Source: Macrosoma leucophasiata (Eukaryota > Arthropoda > Insecta > Lepidoptera > Hedylidae). Taken from it: a stretch of DNA of 64,000 nt. The stretch's first letter is position 1. Each line of letters opens with the position of its first letter. The translations under genes and the position numbers were made by a program. Positions 43,160 through 54,872 of this stretch are shown piece by piece. The notes beneath the pieces were generated by a model, which was given only the letters and a program-made list of their open reading frames with translations, made no database searches and was not told the DNA's origin. The stretch covers positions 14,407,001-14,471,000 of the forward strand of contig JAWQUS010000016.1 of the NCBI GenBank assembly GCA_036365455.1, given 5' to 3'.

Positions 43160-43827
43160 TGGAACACACAAAGAAATTGCAATCGCCTTATTTCAAACAT
43201 AATTTCATTCAACTTTGTCACAGAAATTCATCTAATGAATGTATTGAAATAATTGACTCCAGGTTAAAAATTGAAAGTTGTAGACTCAATATCGTAATTG
43301 ATTTCTGTAAGTGCTCGTTACAAGGGCTTAGAATGAAACGGAATGTTTTTTTCCATAAACTTCGAATACTTATGTACGTATCGAGTCTTTAGAAGTCTCC
43401 GAAAAAAATATATTTCGTCAAAGTCTTCAATTTACATGAAAAACGTTATGTCAATTTTTTCGTTTTGTGTACTTATTTTAACAAAATTGCATAAGAATTT
43501 CTCATATATCAACAATTTGTTCATCGTTTTACGTGTATCGGAAGATACACACTTTATTGTTGAAAAACTTCTACACCCGCTACAAATTTTTGCGAAGACT
43601 CCTTCAGAGTGAGCACGCTAAATTGCAAAATACTTGATTTTATGATAGGTACATTCCTAACAAACTTTCAAAGTTTACGATCACAATATGTATTTTCATT
43701 ATTTTTGGTAACACAACCGTGATTTCTTACCGTTTTATAATGTTGTTGTATTATTTGAGGCTAATTTTAACATTAACCATTGCAACCAGTTAAGATTAGC
43801 AGTTCAAGTGATGATATCATTTAATTT
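43160..43827. other. AT-rich stretch between two family A copies
   Basis: Short frames only, no recognised element. Confidence 0.35.
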
Positions 43828-44101
43828 TACTGGTGGTAGAGCTCCAGTGACGGAGCTCGCGGGCGTAGGCACCACCGCATTACCTAATATACTTGCCGCT
43901 AAATGGTAGTGTTCAGCACTATCGTGTTCCGGTCAGGTGGTAATGTATGGCCCTGTAATTTCCGGCACAGAGGCATAACACCTTAGGCCTCAAGAGTGGT
44001 AACGCATCTGCATTTTGATCGTGGTCTTTGTGTGGATGTCTATAGGCTGCAGTCATCACTTAACATCAATGTGAACTGCATGCTTGTTTGCCACTGCGAT
44101 T

Positions 44102-44145
<44 letters not shown>
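43828..44145 (+). repeat. Family A retroposon, full length with 40-nt A tail
   Basis: Complete unit followed by 40 uninterrupted A residues (44106-44145). ATTTAA lies before the start and after the tail, a possible short target duplication. The long pure tail argues for a very recent insertion. Confidence 0.92.
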
Positions 44146-44148
<3 letters not shown>

Positions 44149-45271
44149 AACAATTCTCAAATGATGCAACTTCTTTTTACTAAACCGGTACTCTAACAAA
44201 TTTGTTAAAACTAATAGTAAAATTATGCAACCCAGCTTTACTGTCATTTTCACAATAATAGCATGGATATAGATATAAATGTACAGAATCACATGCAAAC
44301 ATTATGTTACCGAGTATGTTATATTAATTTAAAGTGAAAACGCTATTAAACGAACCGAAAAGTCGTATAAGTTCAACGTGTTTAATCCTTATAAATTCTT
44401 AATTAGTGTTCATTAGGTTTGAACCAGTCACGCGAGTACCATGTTCCTAAATATCCCGCTATTTAAATTCTATTGTGACCTAGGCAACGGCAATAAGCCT
44501 AAATGTTAATACGCTACGATCTGATAACCAAACAAACGCAATCAATAAACACAAACGGCATTAAAATTATGCAAATGAATTATTTCTTTACATATTTATG
44601 GTAGAGTAATAAAGTTGTAACAAGGTCGAGGTGGTGAACAATAAGGTTAAGCAATGTCAGTCGTGGTCAGTTTTATGATGGATAATATATAACGTTTTTA
44701 ACGATTCCTTTTAGTCCAGTCATTAAACTTGAAATAGCTACGAGTATACAGTTTAAATGATTTAGGTTTGAACCTAAAGTATTCATAGAACTATCTCCTT
44801 TTACGTACTTAGGTAGGTACATTATTTATTTTAGTTTAACGAAAAATTACTTTTGAGTAAAAATAATACAATTTTGTTGGTTCATTAGATTGTAGGATCG
44901 AGAATTCTAAACTACCTATATTGATCATGAAAATATTTGATAGAATCATTATGAAAGTTTTTTTTTTCTCAAATAGAAAATTTATAAATTGCAAAAGAAA
45001 AACGTCAAATAAAGTTTTCTAGACATCCTAGACTAGACCATAGGTGTCCTTAGAACCCACAGTTCAAAATTAGGATTTGTTATTAAAAAGGATTAAACTA
45101 AGTATTTTCTTAATAGTCCGGTCAAATTAGACCAATGAAATAAGGATTAACTTACGAAATTCCCATCCAACTGAAATTGGGTGAAATTGTTCAAACCACA
45201 GTTCAAAATAAAATTTCTAAGCTCCTCATAAGTAATTCCAATATGTGAAAAAAAGGTAATAAGGTATATTC
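44146..45271. other. AT-rich stretch without recognised element
   Basis: Nothing supported. Confidence 0.35.
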
Positions 45272-45285
45272 ACAGAACAAGAAAC

Positions 45286-45617
45286 AAGTAAGTGATCTAC
45301 TCGGTTAAGCGACATGGGCGCGGTCGGGTGTGAGATGGGTGACCGCTAGTGGCAAATTAAAATGCGCGTTACCGTGCTTCGGAGGGAACGTTAAGCCGTG
45401 GCTCCCGATTGCTATCGATAGATAGCAGTCGTTAAACCTTGTCGGAGGCCTTATGGGCGGTTTGAAAATATCCAACAGCGGGTTGGCCGCTAACCCTTAT
45501 CTTCTCACCAACCCGCATTGGAGCAGCGTGGTGGAGTAAGCTCCAGGCCTCCCCCCTAAAAGGACTACAGAGACTCGTGCCCAGCAGTGGGACGTACAAT
45601 GGGTATATTAGTATTAT
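45286..45617 (+). mobile_element. 5S rRNA-derived SINE, complete, with 14-bp target duplication
   Basis: ACAGAACAAGAAAC flanks at 45272-45285 and 45618-45631. The head GGTTAAGCGACATGG and GAGATGGGTGACCGC corresponds to the internal promoter region of 5S rRNA (GTTAAGC, GATGGGTGACCGC), hence a 5S-type (SINE3-like) head. The body has GCTTCGGAGGGAACGTTAAG. The 3' part ends CCAGCAGTGGGACGTACAAT, similar to the end of RTE-type LINEs such as 48275-48382. Confidence 0.88.
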
Positions 45618-45631
45618 ACAGAACAAGAAAC

Positions 45632-46550
45632 GCAATAATTTCTTCAGCAGTTACGCCACAAAGCAATTGAAAGCACTCGCACGCAGTATTAAACACGACT
45701 GCCTAGGCACAGGTGCGCCGAGCTGGCTATAATTTGCAACATGTAATGAGCTACGTAAATCATGATACAGTACTTGGTAGCCAAGCAATGTCTTTGATAA
45801 ATATTCCTTATTATTGCGCCGTAAAAGCAAACGTCTGGGCTGAATAACGGATTAATGTTCGAGCTAGATAGCGAGCGGGACGGGACCACAGCGCGAAACT
45901 GCCACAAAAACTCAGTGTGTAATGCGAAATTTCACGATGTTATGTGTTACACACGTTTTATTCTAGCCCAACACATCAAAAGAATCGGTGTCAAAGGGGC
46001 ATAGCACATACTCGTAAACCTGCACTGAAAATGTTTCAATAATTAAGACTTGTACTCGTACGTTGCATTGCATATCGCATGCAACTATCAGAATGTGCGC
46101 TTCGGTCTATTCAACGGCAACCCCCGAACGGTATCTGATGGCGTCATCGTAAATCTTCTAGGATTTCAGGGGTTCTGCTAGATTCGGACGATTTGACGTG
46201 TGGATAGCTGTGTGAGGTTTCATAGGATTTCCGATAAATATTCTAACGTCCCGTGCCGTCAGCTATGTGACGTAAGTATAAGTTAGTTTCATACATACTA
46301 CCTACTTCATAAGCAGTTGCCTTCGTGTAGGTAATAAAGAAAGACTAAAGTATATATTATCATGATATACGCAACACACTGAAATCTAATAAATCTGGAT
46401 GTGATAGACAGCATAGTTGGTTTACTAAGTATTTTTTACTTCATACCTGTCATTTTTATGGCATACTTGGTGGTTTGTGAAGTACAGTACCTTAGAGGAA
46501 GGACTGTCCTTTCTCTAAGTACGGTACGATTTGATATAGAATTGTACATT
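45632..46550. other. Unassigned, somewhat GC-richer stretch
   Basis: No TE recognised. A donor-like GTGACGTAAGTAT occurs near 46268 on the plus strand, and a 72-codon frame on the minus strand at 45689-45907, but neither is backed by a second splice site or a known domain. Confidence 0.3.
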
Positions 46551-46605
46551 CCAAGAATCGGTCAATCTGAGACATTTCGCGAATCAGTCATTCCTGGACT
46601 AAACC
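46551..46605 (-). repeat. GAATCGGTCA/GAATCAGTCA motif, single copy
   Basis: CCAAGAATCGGTCAATC and TTTCGCGAATCAGTCATTCC are the complement of sequence at 50493-50550, where the motif is tandemly repeated. Confidence 0.65.
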
Positions 46606-48274
46606 ATTAAAACTATATTTTTCGAGAAAACCATATCCAAACCTCGTATAGCTGAATATCTTGAATAACAGCATAAATTCGGATGCTTGAACACTAAACA
46701 TTCTGTCTTGATCAAATAACTTATCAGATAATTTGATATTGTGTGCCTTTTATGCTTGAGTGGCGAAATATCAACATCGAAGGAATTCATGCCGTGTGCG
46801 ACACTGCTCACGAATAGGTCCGTCAATTAGATTAACTTGAATTTACCCAGCTCACGTTCTATCGCTCTGATTGAATACGCGAAATTAGGTATTTCAATTA
46901 GAAAGTCGTTTCAAATTCTGAACAATATGAGTTAATTTCATTTTTGAATGTCACTTTTTGCGACCGAGAACACGACTTTTATGTTAAAAAATAAAACAAT
47001 AATAAGCAAGATTATTTGTTGAACTCTCAAAATATTCAAAGACATTTAATAAAAAAAATCCGCATTTCATACTGTTATTAACGATTCGAATATTTTAAAA
47101 ATTATAATAGTTTCCCATGAGTTTACAGCGTAAATAGCTCTTTTGCTACCCTGTCAGAACTTTTTGCTATAGTACTCGTACAATTGCCTGTTCTACAATT
47201 TGTTCTGCAAAAATCGGGATATAGATCTTTAGTAAGTGTAGTTGGTGCTTAGACTTCTAAATATTCCAAATGACATGTTTTGCTCTTTGGGACAAATCTG
47301 CATTCTGTTATTTTACACTTTTTAGTGATTCAATTATCTGTTTATTAAATTTTTCAGTATCCTGTAAGTAAATTACGCACCTGTTGTCGTTGTCATTATC
47401 ACCTTACTCGTGTTGTTTTAGATCAAAATACGAACATAAATTAAGATATTACAACTAAAACCCTACAAGTCTATACAATATTGGAGAGTTACCCTTTTTC
47501 TACATTATGTCATCATCAGTACAACTTGATGGCAATGACATCAACTTCGAAGTATACCTACCCTTTCAATCGAAATAATGGATCTATAACGCCTTACTAG
47601 TTCTAATAACTGATCAAGTGTAACCGTATTTGGCATTAGTAATTCGGTGTCCAATGAATTTCAATGAAATTTATTTCAGACTCTTTAGTTATCGAAACTA
47701 ATATGATAAAGAGGATTTTTTTTAAATTGTATTAAAGTAGGGCAGGCAGATGCCAAAAAATATCAACTTTACCGTCTTAATATTTTGTGTCTTCATTTAT
47801 ACCTATAACTAGGATCCTGAGTCATATCAGATCTTCCTGATTGCTATTCTTGAAGCACTTGCAATATCCAACCGATATTGCCGGCTCTATTTGAAAGGTC
47901 ACCAACGTTATTAAGGAATCCGTTTGAAACAAGACTTTAATCAATTCTATAGGTATTAACCTACTTTCAAGCTCTGATATTTCCCAGGGTGAACCACTCC
48001 TTTAGTAACGCATTTTAATTATTGCTGGTGCATTTATTTCAGACTCACAAAGGAGATGTCTCAAAGGCATTGGTTATCTTTCGTTTCAGAAAACCTGAAG
48101 GTTGACTGAAGCTGTGTATTTTAGTATGTTGTTTCATCATGAATATGATTGTTTTGGTTTCTGTATTTTTGAAGTTCAACAAGACCTGTGAGGTCTGATA
48201 TTTGTCAATTTATCGTAAGACCAATTTAATCGCTTTACATTTTGAACTGTATGCAAATATTTACGTAGCAGGTA
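46606..48274. other. AT-rich stretch without recognised element
   Basis: No exon or TE recognised over 1.6 kb; among the least repeat-laden parts of the window. Confidence 0.4.
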
Positions 48275-48382
48275 CGGTCCACCACGAGGTGGACCGACGG
48301 CCTGGTGTGGTAATCTTTGGGGCGGCCTTTGTCCAGCAGTGGACGCCTTTTGGCTGAAATGATAATGATTATGATGACAATA
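48275..48382 (+). repeat. RTE-type LINE 3' end
   Basis: Encodes a broken ORF end: RWTDGLVW and, in another frame, GAAFVQQWTPFG before TGA. QQWT(S/P)FG-stop is the usual C-terminus of insect RTE-type elements. The tail is GATAATGATTATGATGA. Confidence 0.7.
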
Positions 48383-48884
48383 TAACAATAATTCGTAAGG
48401 TCAAGTAGATTTTATTAATTAGATATCACAACACAAAACACAACAAAATTTTACAAAATTGATTTTAATAAAATTTCGTAATTTTTCAGTAGGTATTGCA
48501 AATTGTATAAGTAACTGACTCATAAATTAGAAAATATCCCATTATAAAAGTCATAATGTACGATTTATAAGTAGATATCATTGTATGTTATCAAAAATAA
48601 TATTCCGAATGTCATGTTCAATCTATATTTAATGCGACATCGGTACTACGAGTTGTCGAAAGCATATATTCACAAACCGCTAATAAAAAATAAAGCTCCA
48701 CAAAATCAAATTACAGTTTACCACACGACATTTCACGACAATAATTTAGGTCAATGGATTTAAGTCGAATGTTGCCATTACACATGCAATTTGAGTTCAA
48801 ACATGTTCATAATTAAAAAAAAAAAACATTTTTAGTTTTCTTTTTTAAATACTACTTGTAATGTTTTTATAAAATAATGTGATG
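48383..48884. other. AT-rich stretch without recognised element
   Basis: Nothing supported. Confidence 0.35.
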
Positions 48885-49070
48885 GCAAACAATCATACAG
48901 TTTACATGGATGTTAAGTATCGATTACAACCTATAAAGAAAAATCAATGCTCAAAATGCAAATGTACCTCTTGCCACCCGGGTCATGTTTTGCCTCTGGA
49001 GTAGAAATTACAGAGCCATACCTACATTGCCATGTAATAAAAATACGATAGTGCTGAGCACTATGATTTC
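48885..49070 (-). repeat. Family A, old diverged copy
   Basis: GATGGCAAACAATCATACAG, ATGGATGTTAAGTATCGATT and AATACGATAGTGCTGAGCAC; about 70 percent similar by eye. Confidence 0.65.
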
Positions 49071-49905
49071 GAAAAGTCACCTTTACCTTTCGGCCAAAAG
49101 ATAACATTGTTCACATAATATGTATGTATTCTAAGATTTTCGCGAGCTACTCACATTGAAATAAATCAATTTTTACAAATTAATCGCCTGTATATTAAAA
49201 TAAAATTATTTTTAAAATCAACCAGTCTGCGAGACTTTTAGATACCTTAAGACAATTTTGCGTTAATCATGAACGCTACGTAAGACCTTAGTCTGCCCGG
49301 GACTACGGAAGCTGAAAATCGACCGAATCATCTAATAGATTTTAGAAATAATTCTAGTTTAATTTGCGCGAGATAAATCTGTGTATCAGTTTCATTTCAA
49401 TTGTTCACAATGTAATTCTTGCATAATACAAAACGAATTGAGCGTAAACATAGTTGTACTGCTTGTTCCAGCCCCTGAATAATATACGAATGTACATTAA
49501 TAAAGTACACATGAAAAAGTATTTCTTACATTAAGTACGTCTCTGAAAAATTCAATCTACATTTGTTTTATATTCATTACAATAAATTTCCTTCGCCTTC
49601 ATTTCCATATTTTTTATTCTACAAGCGAACGATAAATATTCCAGCAAATAAAATTACGATTGTGGATCTAGGTTTCTCTCGACTATATCTAATATATAAA
49701 ATTCTTGTAACCAAACTCCTTCGGAACAGGTTTACAGATTAATATTATTTTGGGTGGTGTAGTCTACAAAGCACCCTTATACTCCTATAAGTCGCCATGT
49801 CCGTCCTACTGTTTTCAGCTTAGCTCAGGGACTCCTTGTGTTAGAAACCTGTATTGGCACTAATATGCATTTTAGTAATTTCAACAAAGTACCTCCTGTA
49901 ATAAC
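49071..49905. other. AT-rich stretch
   Basis: AGTTTAATTTGCGCGAGATA at about 49357 echoes the palindromic AGTTTAATATACGCGAGATA at 16868. A dispersed-repeat opening (TAATATATAAAATTCTTGT) lies near 49690. No gene. Confidence 0.35.
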
Positions 49906-50027
49906 TTTTTTAATGTAATGGTAGTGGCAAACAAGCATTCAGTTCACGTTGATGTTAAGTGATGACCGCAGCCTATAGACACTTACACAAAGACCAAGGT
50001 CAAAATGCAGATGCGTTACCACTCCTG
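49906..50027 (-). repeat. Family A, 3' part
   Basis: TTTTTTAATGTAATGGTAGT to GTTACCACTCCTG; the 5' part is missing. Confidence 0.8.
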
Positions 50028-50129
50028 TCAATCTATATTATATTTATGCAAAATTTGAAACTCCTAGCACTTGTAGGTGTTTCTTGAGACTTCATGATAA
50101 GTGATTTGAGTTTGCACAATATGATTATT

Positions 50130-50910
50130 ACATTTTACAAAATGTTAAGAATTTAGGTGTACATATCTACGCCTCATGGACTTGGAATAAAAACAAACAC
50201 TCTCTGTAGAACCAATAACTTTTTACCTTCTCAGACAAAGATAAGAGTTCAGAGTTCTTGTCCAGAGAAGATCTTCTCACAGTTTCCACTCATTGATTAT
50301 GCTGATTTTTATTACAAGACTCTAAAGAACAATTAAACAAATTGGATCGCATTCTCCACAACGGCACTCATTTCATATTTGGTCTTCGAAGGATTGGTCA
50401 TATTATGTTCACTTTCATTCTAAGCATAAATGTCTTCCAATATTGTCAGAGACGATCCGTTCGGATCCTCAACTTTTACTTAACAATCGTAGTCTAGGAA
50501 TGACTGATTCGCGAAAAGACTGCATAGCCTAGGATTGACCGATTCTTGAAATTCAATAAATGACTGATTCTCGAAATGACCGATTCTACAAATGACTGAT
50601 TGTAGAAATGACCGATTCTACAAATGACCGATTCTATAAATGACAGATTTTTTAAAATGTAGTTCCACACATTTTTAGCACTTAACACGTTTGTTTTCTT
50701 TAGACTGTGCTTTTAGTCTGAAGTAAAAATAATTATTTATTAATTTTGGACACAAAATCGATAGTGCTGTCAAAATATAAATCCAAGATGGCGGCTGCAT
50801 TATGCATTTGAAAATCTTACTCTTGATATTCCACTTCACCACACTGGTTTAATTTCCAACTCCTTCGCTGTTATTTCTCGTGTGCATTAAAGTATAAATA
50901 AATAAATATA
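50130..50910 (+). pseudogene. Degenerate non-LTR element with a 17-19-bp repeat block inside
   Basis: 50135-50480 encodes a broken RT C-terminal region (LNKLDRILHNGTHFIFGLRR, with stops before it), related to the element at 39530-40572. The 3' end GTGTGCATTAAAGTATAAAT plus TAAA repeats is at 50880-50910. Between them, 50493-50650 consists of about eight units of the type AATGACCGATTCTACAA with alternating ACTGATT/ACCGATT. Confidence 0.7.
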
Positions 50911-52002
50911 TTTGTTCTTGACATTAAAAGGAAACATCGCCAAAGGCTGTAGCGTTAATCGTACTTTTAATATATTGGCGAGCAACGTTTGTGCAGCTGC
51001 CGACCAACTTGAGTTATTGGCTACGTGCTGTGCATTTTAAACTTGCTTCCTACCCGCTGTCTGTATGGCCGCGGTAAATCTTGGTAAGCATTTGTTATTG
51101 CCGCTGAAAATTATTCTACTGAATGCACCCAACGTAGTGCGGCGAATTCGGTAGAGGCAATTCTAGAACATTTTGTTGATGTTGTTGTAACATTTAAGAA
51201 GTGCTTGTAATTGTCAGCTTAATGAGTTTTTCATTGATGCGAGAATTCCTAATATTATTTTTCAAATCAACCTGACGTTTCAGCTGCCATGGTCTGAAGC
51301 AGTATGAGGTAGTCATCTGACCGCAGTTCGAAAATAATTCGTATCAGATGAATTTCGTAAATGCCGTAGGGTTCAGAATCAATTCAATTCAATTACAGTC
51401 AACCTTTAGTATTTTAAAGCAATTGGGTAATAATCAAATACAAGACAGCTACGAGTAAATAATGATAATTATATGAAAGAGCAACCAGTGGCTCTGAAAC
51501 TACGAGTCTGTCGTTATTAGACAACTTATTACAATATCTTCTCAACTTTAATAAATTATTCTATAAAAATGTTCGAAATGTGAATTCATCAATTTCTCGA
51601 GGGAATAAAATAATTGAGTATGGATTTAGTGATGAATAATTTTCCCGTCATAACAACAAGTTGATAGGTTGTTATTGGGACTACCGATAAGTTATTGTTA
51701 ATGTAAACAAATGTTTTGTGCAACCGAACCTAAAAGGCTGTTGACTTCAAAATTTTCCAAAACGCACTATGCTACCGAAGCTTACATTTCTTTCGATTTT
51801 TTCTCTAATTTGTAAACTCGCATGTGTTATTGCGAAAAAAAATTACAAAAAATAGAACACAATAATAATATTTTTTGAAATTTTTTTTCGTTTCGACGAA
51901 ATTCTACGATACTAAAAAGCAAGTACCTAATTCATAAACTAAAATTATAACATTAGTCTGATTATCACAGGTTAATTAAGTAACAATTAACACACATTAC
52001 GT
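50911..52002. other. Stretch without recognised gene
   Basis: At 51790-51850, TTTTTTCTCTAATTTGTAAA and CTCGCATGTGTTATTGCGAA recall the outer flank of the tRNA-like repeats (41805-41860). Otherwise unassigned. Confidence 0.4.
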
Positions 52003-52221
52003 TGACGACCCGGTTAGTCCAGCGGTGCGAAACCACCGTTTGATTCGAAGGGTCGCGGGTTCGATCCCCGCACCGGAACAAATATTTGTATGACCTACAG
52101 ATATTTGTTTCGGGTCTGGGTGTTTGTGTATGTGTTGTATGTGTACAACGGCATCCACGACACAGGTTTTTAAAATACTTAATATGGAGGTGTGAGTGTA
52201 AGCGTATTTATTTATTTATTA
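52003..52221 (+). mobile_element. SINE-2, complete
   Basis: A box TTAGTCCAGCGG at 52014-52025 and B box GGTTCGATCC at 52058-52067. Body with GTGTACAACGGCATCCACGA; ends AGCGTATTTATTTATTTATT. The best-preserved SINE-2 here. Confidence 0.88.
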
Positions 52222-52577
52222 CTACCACGAATCTTACAACGTCGCTTACGAAGTTCCAATTTCACAAAACGTTTAAAATCCAAACATGCACATTAAAAGC
52301 TACGATAATTTCTTAAAACGTTAAGTGATTCTTATTCCGCTGCACATATAGCGTGATATGAAGTAATATTATGTTGAAACCGGCTTATCGACGCCATCTC
52401 TTCCGCAGCGGTAAAGTGAGTAGCTATCCCGCTAACAAGCTTCAAATATACCCATAGTTATTCAAACTTGAGTGAGCTCAGATTGTAGAAATTAAATTTG
52501 CGGATTTTCTCGCGTATACAACACTTCCAATATTAATATAGGTAAACCGTGCGTGCACACACCCATGATGATGGGGA

Positions 52578-52731
52578 TGGTGGGGTCAAAAGTCTTAGGA
52601 ATCGGCGTGCATGTATGAAGAGAATGATGAAGGTAGACGAGGCACGAGAGGTTTGTCAGAACCGGGATGTCTGGCGCTCTACACTCTCTGCCTACCCCGT
52701 TAGGGACCTGGCGTGAAGATACATACACACC
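52578..52731 (+). repeat. LINE-X 3'-end fragment
   Basis: GGGGTCAAAAGTCTTAGGAA to GGCGTGAAGATACATACAC, nearly identical to the fragment at 53776-54013. It is followed at 52732-52808 by a SINE-1 3' end and at 52810-52900 by an antisense family A scrap. Confidence 0.85.
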
Positions 52732-52912
52732 CATGTATGATTGAATGTAAGTATTTACCTTTGCCTAGCCCTTTGGAGATTGCAGGCGTGAAGTTACGTT
52801 TTACGTTCTTTTTTTACGTAACAAAGGTGGAAAACAAGCATGCAGCTCACATGTATGTTAAGTGACAACTACAGCTTATTGACATCGACTAGTCTACAGA
52901 AAAATCAGATAA

Positions 52913-53769
52913 GATAAGATAAGATAATATTTATTTGCATAAACATGTGTGTGTACATACATCGAAGGTATACATACAGGTGACAAAAACAAATTAAGCG
53001 CAGACATGTTTGTCACAGAGTGACGTGCAAAAAAAATTTTTTTTTTTTATGTTTTTAAAAGTTAACGAGACAATATTAATTTAATGGTATTTATCATGAT
53101 TATAATTACATACAGAGATCGATATTATATTCAAATTATTTAATGTCAAGTTTATTACAATTACTCAATGATGGGAAAATAAAATTATGGAATTATCAGT
53201 TTAAACAAGTTGAGGGAGTTCCTTCCAATTTTTAGGTATATTGTTATAAATGACTGGTGCCATGCAGTAAACACTTTTGCGCATCAGGACCGTCTTGGCG
53301 GATTGGAGACAAAGTTGACTATTATCACGTCTACTGCGTCGATATGTGTCAGCTAAACGATTATAGTAATGTGGATTTGACTTAACAAACATAGCTACTT
53401 CTAATATGTACAAAGAAGGTAAAGTTAATATTTGGTGTTTTTTAAAATAGGGCACGCAGCTATCTGTTTTCGCCAGTTTGAACATCGCCCGTAGACATCT
53501 TTTTTGAGATTTGAATGCTGATTCTTTTTCCGTCGAGTTACCCCAAAATATTAATCCATATCGAAGATGAGTTTCAACTAAACCGTAGTACGCTGTAAGC
53601 AGAGCATCCGTATATAACGTGTATGAAAGTGTGTGTAGAGCGAATGCGGATATACTAAGCTTTTTACATACAGTCTCGATATGTGGTTTCCAGTTAAGGT
53701 TTTTGTCAATCTGTAGGCCAAGAAAATTTGTTGAATTAACTGCTTCTATGCTTTCATTACATTATCTTA
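52913..53769 (-). pseudogene. Split non-LTR retrotransposon, 3' third
   Basis: The minus strand encodes the RT end: NFLGLQIDKNLNWKPHIE, HLRYGLIFWGNS, QKRCLRAMFKLA and PSLYILEVAMF, with a 95-codon frame from 53485 to 53201. The 3' UTR ends in (TTATC)n, seen on the plus strand as GATAA repeats at 52914-52930. It is the 3' end of the element that continues at 54014-54551 and 61171-61918. Confidence 0.8.
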
Positions 53770-54013
53770 TACTAGTATATGCGAATGTGGATCGTTGCAG
53801 AGGCCCAGGAAGACCAAGGCTAACCTACCATGACCAAATAGGTCGAGTTCTGCCTGATGGTGGGGTCAAAAGTCTTAGGAATCGGCGTGCATGTATGAAG
53901 AGAATGATGAAGGTAGACGAGGCACGAGAGGTTTGTCTGAACCGGGATATCTGGCGCTTTACACTCTCTGCCTACCCCGTTAGGGACCTGGCGTGAAGAT
54001 ACATACATACATC
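53770..54013 (+). repeat. LINE-X 3' fragment inserted in the split element
   Basis: Encodes NVDRCRGPGRPRLTYHDQIG through DIWRFTLSAYPVRDLA and ends in GATACATACATACAT. It interrupts the RT frame of the minus-strand element between its catalytic and C-terminal parts. Antisense to its host element. Confidence 0.85.
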
Positions 54014-54556
54014 TTTTTACTAAGTTTCATAGCAGGTAACCGTTGCGCAAAATGTATAGTCTTCGTTTTTTTTTAATTTATTTTTAAATTGTGTTCCTGC
54101 ATCCATTGTATAGCTAATTTTAAGGAATTATTTATATCAATCTCATATGTCTCTACATTTTTACAAGGTATTGTCAGAGTACTATCGTCCGCGAATAAGG
54201 TCACTGGTTCTTTTATGCATTTAGGCAAGTCATTAATGTACAGTATAAATAAAAATGGACCTAAAACGCTTCCCTGCGGTTCCCCATATTCTACTTCACG
54301 CCTTGACGATCGATAAATCTCTTCATTCTTGTTTATAGCATTTAATTGTCTAATTTCGGTAATTTGATGTCTATGGTCTAAATACGATTTGATTAAATTA
54401 AGGATATTGCCTCTTATGCCATAAGTTTCTAGCTTTTTTAGTAATGTCGAAAAATGTACGTAGTCAAATGCTTGAGTCATGTCACAAAATATACCACAGA
54501 CTGGATTTCGTTTGTCAATATTGTCAATAACATTGTACAAAAAGTCATATATTAGT
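54014..54556 (-). pseudogene. Split non-LTR retrotransposon, RT catalytic part
   Basis: Motifs in order on the minus strand: GIFCDMTQAFDYV (motif A Asp), GEPQGSVLGPFLFILYINDL (motif B) and LFADDST (motif C, FADD instead of the commoner YADD), then QEHNLKIN and a stop. The frame is open across this part but the element is cut by the BEL insertion on one side and by LINE-X on the other. An apparent longer frame running into the LTR is chimeric. Confidence 0.85.
54552..54556. repeat. Target-site duplication of the BEL/Pao element, left
   Basis: TTAGT, repeated at 61166-61170. Five bp is usual for BEL/Pao integrases. Confidence 0.9.
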
Positions 54557-54872
54557 TGTTGGAGCACTACCCGGCCGCGGTGTGCGCGGGCGAGTGTCCA
54601 CTGTGCAGTGCGCGGAAGCCGGATGGAGGACGAGCGCGGGGAGGTGCGCGCGGGCGCGGCGCAGGGCCCCGCCACCCCGGGCCGCCTCACCGAGTCACCG
54701 TGTCGCCGCCGCCGCGCGCCTCTTCATTCATTTTGCATAATTCATCGACGACACACGTCTCCTCGCTCATTGCTTGCTTATCATCATCATTGTCATTCAA
54801 GTCATTAATTATATTACCTTAAGTTACAGTCCACCTTTTATTTTATCGCTCCCACGAGCAAAAGTAGGAACA
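54557..54872 (+). repeat. BEL/Pao 5' LTR
   Basis: 316 bp, TGTTGGAGCAC to GTAGGAACA, with TG...CA ends. The first half is very GC- and CpG-rich (CCGCCACCCCGGGCCGCCTC), the second AT-rich. No difference from the 3' LTR was found reading base by base. Confidence 0.97.

Noticed and set aside
44147..44298. Poly-Phe frame on the minus strand
   Set aside because: It is the complement of the family A poly(A) tail.
45296..45400. 5S rRNA gene
   Set aside because: Only the internal promoter part matches. It lies in a 332-bp unit with a 14-bp target duplication, so it is a SINE.
45689..45907. Possible host first exon or promoter on the minus strand
   Set aside because: Slightly GC-richer, but no donor with a usable phase for the downstream iRhom exon and no motif.
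54479..54822. Frames inside the BEL LTR (Arg/Gly/Pro-rich, repeated at 60852-61115)
   Set aside because: Products of the GC-rich LTR sequence, duplicated only because the LTR is duplicated.
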